Shown here one piece after another: positions 49,710-57,527 of a stretch of 64,000 nt of DNA. Position 1 is the first letter of the stretch, and every line of letters begins with the position of its first letter. The notes beneath the pieces are model-generated. The model was not told the DNA's origin, searched no databases, and saw only the letters and a program-made list of their open reading frames with translations. A program made the position numbers and the translations under genes. This stretch comes from Flavobacteriaceae bacterium UBA1903 (GTDB taxonomy: Bacteria; Bacteroidota; Bacteroidia; Flavobacteriales; Flavobacteriaceae): positions 13,841-77,840 of the forward strand of contig DDGL01000002.1 in the NCBI GenBank assembly GCA_002337605.1, in the 5' to 3' direction.

Positions 49710-51587
49710 TTATTTCTTCTTTTTCTTCTGAGCTTTTTTCTGTTCTTCGGCTTGCTCCATCATATCTGCCATTTTACGCTGGAAACGATTTTGCTTCTTC
49801 GGCTTTTTCTTGTTTACCTGAATCTGTGCGTGAATCTTATCTTCGTCAATAATATATGTTTTAATCACCAACATAATACCAATGGTAATTAGGTTGGATG
49901 TAAGATAGTACAGCGACAGTCCACTTGCATAGTTGTTAAAGAACACCAACATAAAAATTGGCGACAGGTACATCAAAAATTTCATATTTGGCATCCCAGG
50001 TTGCTGTTGCGCCTGCATACTTTGTCCTGTACTCATAATCATGTATGCCCCAATAGCAATGGAAGCTAAAATTGGGAATAGACTTACGTGATCTCCATAA
50101 AAAGGAATAGTAAAAGGAAGTTCTGCAATCGTATCGTAACTGGATAAATCTTCAGCCCACAAAAAGCTTTTTTGTCTTAAATCGAATGCTGTCGGGAAAA
50201 ATGTAAACAACGCATAGAACACCGGGATTTGTAACAAAGCTGGTAAACAACCTTTTAATGGACTGGCTCCTGCAATGTTCTGAAGCTTCATTGTTTCCTG
50301 CTGAATCTTCATACTATTCCCTTCGTGCTTTTTCTTTATCTCATCAATTTCTGGTTTTAATACCTTCATTTTTGCCTGAGACAGGTATTGTTTGTATTGC
50401 ACAGGAGACAATGCCAGTTTAATTAATACCGTCAACATAATAATGGCGATACCTGCTGGTAAGAAACCACTCAAGAAACCAAACAAAGGAATAACAACAT
50501 ATTTGTTGATCATTCCAAAAATTCCCCACCCTAGCGGCATGGCTTCGTCCAGATTTCTATCATAGTCATTAAATATCTGGTAATCGGTTGGGCCGTAGTA
50601 CATATTCATGTTTTCGGCCAACGCACCTCCTTTGGGTTCAATTAAAATTTTTGCGCCATATTTTTTAGTAAATACAGTATCCACCTCTTCATCCAACACA
50701 TAATCTTTTGAAGAAAAAGCAACTTCTTTGAACGGCGTATCTGTTAACAACATAGAGCTAAAAAAGTGCTGACGGAAATTCATCCAGTTTACCCCCGTTT
50801 CTACTTCAGCATCTTCACCTGTTGGGTCTAATTTGCTGAAATCTTCATCTTCGTGCTCGTAGGTTAGTCTTGAATATCGGTTCTCATATGAGATGCTCTT
50901 CGCATGACGATACCCTTTTAAATTCCAATCTAAATAAATTGGGGAAGAGGTATCTACCACCCCTTGTAATCCTTGCGATTTTATGCTGAAATCCAACATA
51001 TAATCGCCAGGCTTTAATGCATAGCGGTACTCTATAAAAGAGTTCTCTCCAGATCTTAAACGCATGGTAAGCACGTTGTGCTCCCCATTTTTGGTCAATG
51101 AAGGTTCAAAATAGAGATCACGCGTGTTTAACAATCTGTTTTCAGCAGTGAACTGAAGATTAAAATCGTTGTTACCGTCCTTAATTAAATATACCTGCTC
51201 GCCCGTGTATGTGGTATGTTCTTTTAACATCGCTTCCACAATGTAGCCCCCTTTATTACTTACTTTTAAGACTAGTAAGTCATTTTCAACAGTTGTGACT
51301 GCATCGGTTGCTGAAGGCAATGTAGCTGAATATGCGAAAGAACCCAGTCTGTTTTTAAGCCCTTCCACTGCTAACGAATCTGTCGCCGAAGCGGTATTGA
51401 TCTCAGCAGGTGTTATCTGCTTTGTTGCTGTGGTATCCTGAACATTTGTGGTCTCCTCGGCTACTTCTTCTGTAGTAACTTCGTCTTTTGCCTGTTCATC
51501 TTTATTCATATAAAGCATCCAAAGCAGGATCGCTCCAATAATTAAGAAACCAATCAGCGAATTTTTATCAAACTTTTTTTCTTCCAT
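49710..51587 (-). CDS. yidC: Membrane protein insertase YidC
   Basis: 625 residues. The first helix (about 11-28, SLIGFLIIGAILLWMLYM) anchors a large periplasmic domain (about 60-345). The conserved core of five helices starts at about 365 (VIPLFGFLSGFLPAGIAIIMLTVLIKLALSP), includes MKVLKPEIDEIKKKHEGN and ends near 590. A basic tail with KKKPKKQNRFQRKMADMMEQAEEQKKAQKKKKK-type residues closes it. It folds and inserts inner-membrane proteins, with Sec or alone. Length is normal for the Gram-negative form. The pyrG gene is 149 bases upstream on the same strand. Confidence 0.97.
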   Translation of the reverse strand: MEEKKFDKNSLIGFLIIGAILLWMLYMNKDEQAKDEVTTEEVAEETTNVQDTTATKQITPAEINTASATDSLAVEGLKNRLGSFAYSATLPSATDAVTTVENDLLVLKVSNKGGYIVEAMLKEHTTYTGEQVYLIKDGNNDFNLQFTAENRLLNTRDLYFEPSLTKNGEHNVLTMRLRSGENSFIEYRYALKPGDYMLDFSIKSQGLQGVVDTSSPIYLDWNLKGYRHAKSISYENRYSRLTYEHEDEDFSKLDPTGEDAEVETGVNWMNFRQHFFSSMLLTDTPFKEVAFSSKDYVLDEEVDTVFTKKYGAKILIEPKGGALAENMNMYYGPTDYQIFNDYDRNLDEAMPLGWGIFGMINKYVVIPLFGFLSGFLPAGIAIIMLTVLIKLALSPVQYKQYLSQAKMKVLKPEIDEIKKKHEGNSMKIQQETMKLQNIAGASPLKGCLPALLQIPVFYALFTFFPTAFDLRQKSFLWAEDLSSYDTIAELPFTIPFYGDHVSLFPILASIAIGAYMIMSTGQSMQAQQQPGMPNMKFLMYLSPIFMLVFFNNYASGLSLYYLTSNLITIGIMLVIKTYIIDEDKIHAQIQVNKKKPKKQNRFQRKMADMMEQAEEQKKAQKKKKK

Positions 51588-51677
51588 ATTTCGACTCCGC
51601 TCAATATGTCGTAGCGGTTATTTTAATTTTATTCTTTCAGAATTGCTGTGACACTTCGACAAGCTCAGTATGACAAC
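51588..51677. repeat. Palindromic-type repeat, site C, between pyrG and yidC
   Basis: Two related words stand in the same orientation: ATTTCGACTCCGCTCAATATG (51588-51608) and ACTTCGACAAGCTCAGTATGACA (51653-51675). They share CTTCGAC/TTTCGAC and GCTCA with sites A and B, but are not inverted, unlike the other two sites. The first copy begins at the yidC start, within its leader. Confidence 0.65.
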
Positions 51678-51736
51678 CTATTGTTACATTGCTTTTACAA
51701 CAATTTCGCCTTTACTTTAAAAAGCGACACATTGTC

Positions 51737-53353
51737 TTATTTTATTTTTGAATGCTCGTGCGCAGCTTTTACGAAGGCTACAAACAACGGATGCGGATTG
51801 GCAACCGTACTTTTATATTCCGGATGGTATTGTACACCTACAAACCAGGGGTGTTCTGGAATTTCTATAATCTCTACCAGTCCTGTTTTTGGGTTAATTC
51901 CAGTAGCGCGCAAACCAGCTGCTTCCAATTGGTCACGATACGCATTGTTATATTCATAACGATGGCGATGCCGTTCCTGAATGATATCGTCCTCATAAAC
52001 ACTGCTTACAATACTGTTATCTTCCAAGGCACAGTCCCAAGAGCCCAAGCGCATGGTTCCACCCATATCTGTAATATTCTTCTGGTCTTCCATTAGGTTA
52101 ATAACCGGATGATCTGTGTGCTTGCTCATCTCACTAGAATTAGCATCTGCCAACCCAAGTACATTTCGGCTATATTCGATTACTGCCATTTGCATTCCCA
52201 AACATATCCCCAGAAACGGGATATTATTTGTTCTTGCATACTTTACAGCCTCTACTTTTCCTTCAATACCACGTTCTCCAAAACCTGGTGCTACCAGAAT
52301 ACCATCCAGCCCGTGGAACTGTTCTGAAATATTAATGGGATCTATATGTTCTGAATGAATAGAAACCACATTTACCTTCACCTCATTTTCGGCTCCAGCG
52401 TGTATAAAGGCTTCCAGTATAGATTTGTAACTATCCTGTAATTCCACATATTTTCCAATAAGGCCAATAGTTACATTGCCTTTTGGATTTTTATGACGGT
52501 CTAAAAATTGATTCCAATGCGTAAGATCTACTTCGTTGGTGTCTTCCATATTCAATTTTGAAAGCGTCACCTTGTCCAACCCTTCTTCCAGCATCATATT
52601 AGGAACGTCGTAAATAGTAGAGGCATCTATGGATTGTATTACCGCTTCTTTTTGTACGTTACAGAACAAAGCCAGCTTTTTACGTAAATCGTCACTTAAT
52701 TCGTGTTCGGTACGACATACCAGAATATCGGCTTTTATACCGCTTTCCATTAATGTTTTAACCGAGTGTTGCGTGGGTTTTGTTTTTAATTCGCCAGCAG
52801 CAGATAAATAAGGTACCAGCGTTAAATGAATTACCAATGCATTATCATCACCTAACTCCCATTTTAATTGTCTAACAGACTCAATATATGGTAAAGACTC
52901 TATATCCCCTACGGTTCCTCCAATTTCAGTAATTACAATATCATAATCGCCACTTTTTCCCAGTATCTGGATGCGTTCTTTAATTTCGTTGGTGATGTGG
53001 GGAACAACCTGTACGGTCTTTCCTAAAAACTCGCCACGACGTTCTTTATCAATAACACTCTGGTAAATACGTCCTGTAGTTACATTATTGGCTTGTGAGG
53101 TAGAAACGTTCAAAAAGCGTTCGTAGTGACCTAAATCCAGATCGGTTTCGGCGCCATCATCGGTTACATAGCATTCACCATGTTCATAGGGGTTTAAGGT
53201 TCCCGGGTCTACGTTAATGTAAGGGTCTAATTTCTGGATCGTTACACGGTATCCTCTGGCCTGTAGTAATTTGGCCAGTGATGCTGCTATAATTCCTTTT
53301 CCTAAAGATGAGGATACCCCGCCCGTAACGAAGATGTATTTTGTAGTGTTCAT
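51737..53353 (-). CDS. pyrG: CTP synthase
   Basis: 538 residues. The N-terminal synthetase domain starts YIFVTGGVSSSLGKGI (nucleotide loop) and holds KLDPYINVDPGT and ETDLDLGHYERF. The C-terminal class I glutamine amidotransferase domain has GICLGMQ (nucleophile Cys near 388) and VQYHPEYKS with the catalytic His and Glu. It makes CTP from UTP, glutamine and ATP. The -7 box at 53386-53393 is part of a short inverted repeat in the leader. It begins the pyrG-yidC-MORN-mnmA block and is divergent from yhcH. Confidence 0.98.
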   Translation of the reverse strand: MNTTKYIFVTGGVSSSLGKGIIAASLAKLLQARGYRVTIQKLDPYINVDPGTLNPYEHGECYVTDDGAETDLDLGHYERFLNVSTSQANNVTTGRIYQSVIDKERRGEFLGKTVQVVPHITNEIKERIQILGKSGDYDIVITEIGGTVGDIESLPYIESVRQLKWELGDDNALVIHLTLVPYLSAAGELKTKPTQHSVKTLMESGIKADILVCRTEHELSDDLRKKLALFCNVQKEAVIQSIDASTIYDVPNMMLEEGLDKVTLSKLNMEDTNEVDLTHWNQFLDRHKNPKGNVTIGLIGKYVELQDSYKSILEAFIHAGAENEVKVNVVSIHSEHIDPINISEQFHGLDGILVAPGFGERGIEGKVEAVKYARTNNIPFLGICLGMQMAVIEYSRNVLGLADANSSEMSKHTDHPVINLMEDQKNITDMGGTMRLGSWDCALEDNSIVSSVYEDDIIQERHRHRYEYNNAYRDQLEAAGLRATGINPKTGLVEIIEIPEHPWFVGVQYHPEYKSTVANPHPLFVAFVKAAHEHSKIK

Positions 53354-53385
53354 GGATGCCTTTGCTATGTTCGCTATACGGGATG

Positions 53386-53393
53386 CAAAGGTA
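53386..53393 (-). promoter_or_regulatory. -7 box of pyrG
   Basis: TACCTTTG on the minus strand, 32 bases before the ATG at 53353. The CCTTTGC at 53359-53365 can pair with the GCAAAGG that holds the box. Confidence 0.6.
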
Positions 53394-53495
53394 TGTATTT
53401 ATTGAGATAGTTTATTGAATTTTCAAGAGAAACTTCCTCGTGATTTCATAACCTTTCAGAAACATATAAATCAACAAAATATAGTACTTTGCAGT

Positions 53496-53948
53496 ATGGT
53501 TTTAGATACATTAGAAAATTATGGAAGTTACCTTCCGCTTCACAAACACATGGCTGCTGTCTATCAGTTTCTGAAAGAAAAGGATTTACAAGAACTTGCT
53601 GAAGACACTTACGAAATAGACGGCAAGGACTGTTTTGCCATCGTAATGAGTTATACCACCAAACCAAAAGCTGATGGTTTTTCTGAAGCACATTTCAACT
53701 ATATAGACATTCAGTACATCATCTCTGGAGCTGAAAAAATAGGCACAGCTATCCTGAAAGAACAGCAGCCCTTTGAAGTTAACGAGGAAAAAGACTACGC
53801 TTTTTACAAATGCAACACTGAGGATTTTATGTTGAAAGAAGGCTTTTTTACCGTATTTTTTCCGCAGGATATCCACCAAACAGGCATCCTGATCGATACA
53901 CCAGCAACAATAAAAAAAGTTGTTTTTAAGCTGAAGGTGACTTCGTAA
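53496..53948 (+). CDS. YhcH/YjgK/YiaL family protein (cupin-like)
   Basis: 150 residues from the ATG at 53496; the frame is open to 53415, but the 27 extra residues are not typical, and MVLDTLENYGSYLPLHKH is the usual beginning. A GTACTTTG, close to a -7 box, lies four bases before the ATG. The family is a cupin-type beta barrel: EAHFNYIDIQYIISGAEKIG (about 66-85) and FFPQDIHQTGI (about 127) hold the metal-binding His and Glu. E. coli YhcH and YiaL belong to sialic acid and xylulose operons and may act on sugar anomers. The next gene, convergent, ends two bases beyond its stop. Confidence 0.88.
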   Translation: MVLDTLENYGSYLPLHKHMAAVYQFLKEKDLQELAEDTYEIDGKDCFAIVMSYTTKPKADGFSEAHFNYIDIQYIISGAEKIGTAILKEQQPFEVNEEKDYAFYKCNTEDFMLKEGFFTVFFPQDIHQTGILIDTPATIKKVVFKLKVTS

Positions 53949-53950
53949 GA

Positions 53951-55351
53951 CTATTTCCGGTTTGAACGAACTCTTCGTTTAATTGGTCTGGTTTTTATAG
54001 TAACCACATCTTCATCTTTATTTGTGTAGATATAACGATATTCATTTTCTAAGAAGCCAATAGAGCTATTGAAAACCGTCTTATTTTCAGCAAGTTGTTT
54101 GGCGTATTTTTCTTTATCCACAAATTCTTTTAGGGTTGCTCCATTGTGGTCTGGCAGCAGATTAAAATTAGCATCCAACACAAATTCAAGTGGTATCGAA
54201 TCTTCACTAGCCCAGTAGTTAATAATATCTTCCGTTATAAAGTCTTTAGGACCAAAACCTCCTGGCATCCCCATATTTAACATCATTTGCTGGTTAAACA
54301 TCATAGTATGAAGCCAAAACCAGTCGTAATGGTGGTAGGTATCCCTGTTCACAACATCTACCACAACTGCATACTTATTGTCCTGGGTTTTATTCACTGA
54401 AACAGTTGACTTGAATTTAAACTTTTTAGTTTTCTTGAGGTATGCAAGCCGCTTCCCTTTAATAGTTCTTAGTTGCGAAAGTGTTCCATTAAGTGTGTGG
54501 GATTGTTTCACACTGCCAGATTTCGCATCATACACCTGAAACGCCAGATCTTCCTTTGTTAAAAAAGAAGCAAACAACATATCATCTACAATATGTGCAT
54601 TAAAGTCGGTTGGCTTTTCCAGTACGTCTTGTAAAATTTGTTTTTGACTTATAATTCCAGTGGTAATATCTATAATAAGTATTTCTGGAGTATCTTTTTG
54701 AAAATAGTCATAGAATGTAAAGTAGATAGTTTCGTCATTAAAATATCCTTGAATTTCTGAAATAGCTCCGTGTTTCACAAAGTTTTGATTATCCACTATG
54801 GAAACAGGCTCTTTAAAAATTTCTTTAATAGCTTTTTGAAACTCCTTAGAGACCGAGATCTTCTTTGTTTGAACATCTGCTGAAGTCGTAATAGTTGTTA
54901 ATTCTAAGGTTTCCTTATCTGTACGCTCCAGATATTTCGTTTTTGTAGCGTCAATAAATTTTATGACAGGTTTGTCTTTAGATTCCCATGTCTTTTCTAA
55001 AACCGAACCATTTTGCAGGTTATAATCTAAAACTGCAATGGTCTTATCCTGAAAGGTAGAAATGGACACGACATCTCCGTTAGTATGGTAAGCAAAAATG
55101 TCTGGAACATCTTCGAACGAACTGGTTTCAAACTGATTTACCATTTGTTGTGAATTCATATAAAACGGAATAAGGTCGTATTTTTTAGTGTCTTTGTTTT
55201 TTACAATGATCAAATGAATAGTTGCATTTTCAACAGCAAAAGAAAAAGTTTTTTCAAACTTTTGATGTTTTTCTAATGTATAGGAAAAAGTATCATTCGC
55301 AACAGACACGGTAGAAACAAACAACAATAAAATAAAGGTAATAGTTTTCAT
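53951..55351 (-). CDS. Large exported protein of unknown function
   Basis: 466 residues with a signal peptide (about 1-18, STVSVAND). The remainder has no motif that I recognise: long runs of strands (for example NATIHLIIVKNKDTKKYDLIPFYM near 41-64) suggest a beta-propeller or a beta-sandwich. An aromatic stretch, YHHYDWFWLHTMMFNQQMMLNMGMPGGFG (its first 20 residues hold most Trp and His), sits near 345-373. It ends in a very basic tail RPIKRRVRSNRK. A -7 box TATATTTG (55368-55375) precedes it. Two bases separate its stop from that of yhcH. Confidence 0.75.
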   Translation of the reverse strand: MKTITFILLLFVSTVSVANDTFSYTLEKHQKFEKTFSFAVENATIHLIIVKNKDTKKYDLIPFYMNSQQMVNQFETSSFEDVPDIFAYHTNGDVVSISTFQDKTIAVLDYNLQNGSVLEKTWESKDKPVIKFIDATKTKYLERTDKETLELTTITTSADVQTKKISVSKEFQKAIKEIFKEPVSIVDNQNFVKHGAISEIQGYFNDETIYFTFYDYFQKDTPEILIIDITTGIISQKQILQDVLEKPTDFNAHIVDDMLFASFLTKEDLAFQVYDAKSGSVKQSHTLNGTLSQLRTIKGKRLAYLKKTKKFKFKSTVSVNKTQDNKYAVVVDVVNRDTYHHYDWFWLHTMMFNQQMMLNMGMPGGFGPKDFITEDIINYWASEDSIPLEFVLDANFNLLPDHNGATLKEFVDKEKYAKQLAENKTVFNSSIGFLENEYRYIYTNKDEDVVTIKTRPIKRRVRSNRK

Positions 55352-55367
55352 AAATTAGGGTTATGCC

Positions 55368-55375
55368 CAAATATA
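55368..55375 (-). promoter_or_regulatory. -7 box of the 466-residue exported protein gene
   Basis: TATATTTG on the minus strand, 16 bases before the ATG at 55351. Confidence 0.55.
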
Positions 55376-55533
55376 CTAGTTTCTACGAATTCAGAAAGGA
55401 ATTTATAAAAGTTGAAACAAACACTGAAAACACAACCCTTTGATAATTATCTCTTTTAGACGTTAAACTTACGTGAAGTAGGCCTCCATCTTATATGCAA
55501 TTAAGTATCTTATAATTATAAAATTATATACAT

Positions 55534-55827
55534 ATGAAAAAGTTAGGATTATTGGCAACATTGAAAGCCAAATCAGGTAAAGAAAACGAAGTTGAAAAAT
55601 TTATAAAAGGAGCCGTCGAATTAGCTCGCAAAGAAGATGAAACACTTACGTGGTACAGCTTTAAAATTGACGCAGATACCTTTGGTATTTTTGACACTTT
55701 TGAAACCGAAGCAGCGCGTGATGCGCACTTAAATGGTGAGATCGCCAATGCCCTAATGGAAAACGCAGAAAGGTTACTTTCTGAATCTCCAGACATTAAA
55801 AAAATTAATATTCTTTCAAATAAATAA
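55534..55827 (+). CDS. Antibiotic biosynthesis monooxygenase (ABM) domain protein
   Basis: 97 residues, a complete ABM dimeric ferredoxin-like fold: KKLGLLATLKAKSGKENEVEKFI at strand 1 and helix 1, LTWYSFKIDADTFGIFDTFETEAARDAHL in the middle and NALMENAERLLSESPDIKKINILSNK at the end. Members act as quinol monooxygenases or haem-degrading proteins, or are of unknown role. It is 8 bases from the GlcG/HbpS gene, so the two form an operon. The known pairing of ABM and haem-binding GlcG proteins suggests a redox or stress role, but the substrate is unknown. Confidence 0.85.
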   Translation: MKKLGLLATLKAKSGKENEVEKFIKGAVELARKEDETLTWYSFKIDADTFGIFDTFETEAARDAHLNGEIANALMENAERLLSESPDIKKINILSNK

Positions 55828-55835
55828 AAAACTTT

Positions 55836-56237
55836 ATGAATACGATAGATTTAAAAACAGCAGAAAAAATAATTGCAGCTGCAAAAGAAAAAGCAACGGC
55901 ATTAGATACCAAGATGAATATTTCAGTAGTAGATGCAGGCGCTAATCAAGTAGCTTTTGTTAGAATGGACGGCGCCTGGTTAGGCTCCGCAGATATTGCA
56001 CTTAAAAAGGCCAAAACGGCACGCTTTTTCGATATGAATTCCGGCGAAATAGGTAAACTTTCACAACCCGGGAAACCGCTATTTAACATTGAACATTCCA
56101 ACGGAGGGCTTATTTCTTTTCCTGGAGGTGTTATTTTAAAAAATAAAGAAGGCGCTGTAATTGGAGCCGTTGGTGTAAGTGGAAGTTCTGTAGAGAATGA
56201 TCACGACGTAGCCACTGCAGGTGCTGAGGCATTATAG
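55836..56237 (+). CDS. GlcG/HbpS family haem-binding-type protein
   Basis: 133 residues, one GlcG/HbpS (DUF336) domain: a PAS-like fold with AEKIIAAAKEKATALDTKMNISVVDAGANQVAFVRMDGAWLGSADIALKKAKTA, followed by FPGGVILKNKEGAVIGAVGVSGSSVENDHDVATAGAEAL. The last stretch is the family signature. HbpS of Streptomyces binds haem, but no conserved haem residue can be read here. No signal peptide is present, so it is cytosolic. It follows the ABM gene by eight bases, and a terminator lies 26 bases after the stop. Confidence 0.88.
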   Translation: MNTIDLKTAEKIIAAAKEKATALDTKMNISVVDAGANQVAFVRMDGAWLGSADIALKKAKTARFFDMNSGEIGKLSQPGKPLFNIEHSNGGLISFPGGVILKNKEGAVIGAVGVSGSSVENDHDVATAGAEAL

Positions 56238-56263
56238 GTTTACACAGAGTAAAAATGATATAG

Positions 56264-56291
56264 ACAGCGCTGTATTGGCGCTGTTTTTTTA
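56264..56291. terminator. Terminator after the ABM-GlcG pair
   Basis: ACAGCGC (56264-56270) pairs with GCGCTGT (56278-56284), loop of seven bases, followed by a T-run. It lies between two convergent transcription units. Confidence 0.85.
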
Positions 56292-56308
56292 TCAGGTTTT
56301 AGTGGCAA

Positions 56309-56557
56309 TTACTTTTCAACCAGAGGCTTCAACAAACCTTCCAGACCATTTACTTTAATCTCAAACATTTCCTGCATCATTGTTCCCAGTTTTCCTTGTG
56401 GAAATCCCTTTTGCTGAAACCATACAAAATAGGCTTCAGGAAGATTCAGTAAGCGTTGGTTTTTATACTTTCCAAAGGGCATCCTATAGTTGGCCAGCTC
56501 CTTTAAATGATTGGGATTGGGAAAGGGGTTTTCACCCTTAGGATTTCCAGCGCTCAT
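56309..56557 (-). CDS. DUF3820 family small protein
   Basis: 82 residues. The DUF3820 pattern is clear in MPFGKYKNQRLLNLPEAYFVWFQQKGFPQGKLGTMM (about 26-61): M-P-F-G-K-Y-K at the start, then YxxWF. The family is related to exonuclease-associated small domains but has no settled role. Its ATG (56557) lies inside the end of the DUF922 gene, overlapping it by 20 bases, so the two are translationally linked. Confidence 0.88.
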   Translation of the reverse strand: MSAGNPKGENPFPNPNHLKELANYRMPFGKYKNQRLLNLPEAYFVWFQQKGFPQGKLGTMMQEMFEIKVNGLEGLLKPLVEK

Positions 56558-57077
56558 ACTTCTTTAATTCTTTGGCAACAAACCTGCGCCATTGTATTTC
56601 GACAGGTTCAATTTTGGAGTGGTCTGTTTCAAAATCGAATTTGGTTTGTAGTTTTTTTCGGGCGTTTTCGATATTTTGATAGAGTTTATTTACTTCTTCT
56701 TTCGGATTGTTAGAAAAGGATGTTTCTTCCATCGCCTTGCGTAATTTACGAGCATAGAGTTCAGAAATATCGAAATGGGTTTGTTCGTGTTTCAGAATAT
56801 AGGGCGAAACCAAGTCTGGTTTGTACCAGGATAATTCAGGGTAAAAGTTGCAAGTCACTTCATAATCCATCGTCATTTTACCATTCTTCACTTTATACGA
56901 AAATGAAAATGACACCCCACTATTGGTACTTGCCACAAAACTATCTCCCATATCTGGTTCCCCTTTAAAATCGCTCCAGGTAAGTTGCCGATTTTCGTTC
57001 CACTGCATCTTAACGGTATCGCCATCCAACGAGATGGAACAAATTAAAAGGAAAAGGGTTGCTAAAATTTTCATCAA
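56538..57077 (-). CDS. DUF922 family exported zinc-protease-like protein
   Basis: 179 residues; the second Met (57074) is an equally good start. A signal peptide of about 18 residues is followed by LTWSDFKGEPD, the usual beginning of DUF922, and by an HExxH motif KHEQTHFDIS (His97-Glu98-x-x-His101). The motif is that of a zinc peptidase, with SELYARKLR after it. The target is unknown. The gene follows osmC by 24 bases and overlaps the DUF3820 gene by 20 bases. A role in the cell envelope is likely from the export signal. Confidence 0.85.
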   Translation of the reverse strand: MMKILATLFLLICSISLDGDTVKMQWNENRQLTWSDFKGEPDMGDSFVASTNSGVSFSFSYKVKNGKMTMDYEVTCNFYPELSWYKPDLVSPYILKHEQTHFDISELYARKLRKAMEETSFSNNPKEEVNKLYQNIENARKKLQTKFDFETDHSKIEPVEIQWRRFVAKELKKYERWKS

Positions 57078-57101
57078 TATAATAACGCGTATAAAAAAAA
57101 A

Positions 57102-57527
57102 TTATTGAGCGTATTTCGCAGGATCACCCCAATTAAAAGAGATTATTTTTTCAATATCCGGATGTAAACTGTGATATACCGGACACCTTATGGCAGCATT
57201 TTCTAAAATTGCTTTATTCTTTGGCTTGACAATTTCAGGTAGCGAAAAAACAACTTCAATTTTAGAAATACGTCTGGGGTCGGTAGCCATTGTTTTAGTA
57301 ACTAAAGCTGTGCTAGCAGTTAAATCTACTCCTAAATCTTTAGCCTTAATTCCCATAATGGTAAACATGCAATTTGCCAAACCTGTTGCTACGGTATCGG
57401 TTGGAGAAAAAGCTTCTCCCTTTCCATTATTATCGATGGGAGCGTCTGTAATGTAGGTATTACCAGACTTTAAGTGCTCACATTCGGTGCGCAGATTACC
57501 TAAATAGGTTACTTTGGAGGTGCTCAT
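57102..57527 (-). CDS. OsmC family protein
   Basis: 141 residues of the OsmC/Ohr fold. GLANCMFTIMGIKAKDLGVDL holds the first of the redox Cys, and IRCPVYHSLHPDIEK the second. Proteins of this family reduce organic hydroperoxides with thiols. The start overlaps the end of the LysM gene by four bases (ATGA), so both are in one operon. The arrangement with guaA and bshC upstream is compatible with a bacillithiol-linked thiol role, but that is a guess. Confidence 0.9.
   Translation of the reverse strand: MSTSKVTYLGNLRTECEHLKSGNTYITDAPIDNNGKGEAFSPTDTVATGLANCMFTIMGIKAKDLGVDLTASTALVTKTMATDPRRISKIEVVFSLPEIVKPKNKAILENAAIRCPVYHSLHPDIEKIISFNWGDPAKYAQ

Noticed and set aside
53359..53391. Attenuator hairpin in the pyrG leader
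   Set aside because: The right arm (GCAAAGG) is the -7 box itself, so it would not be in the transcript; at most it is an operator.
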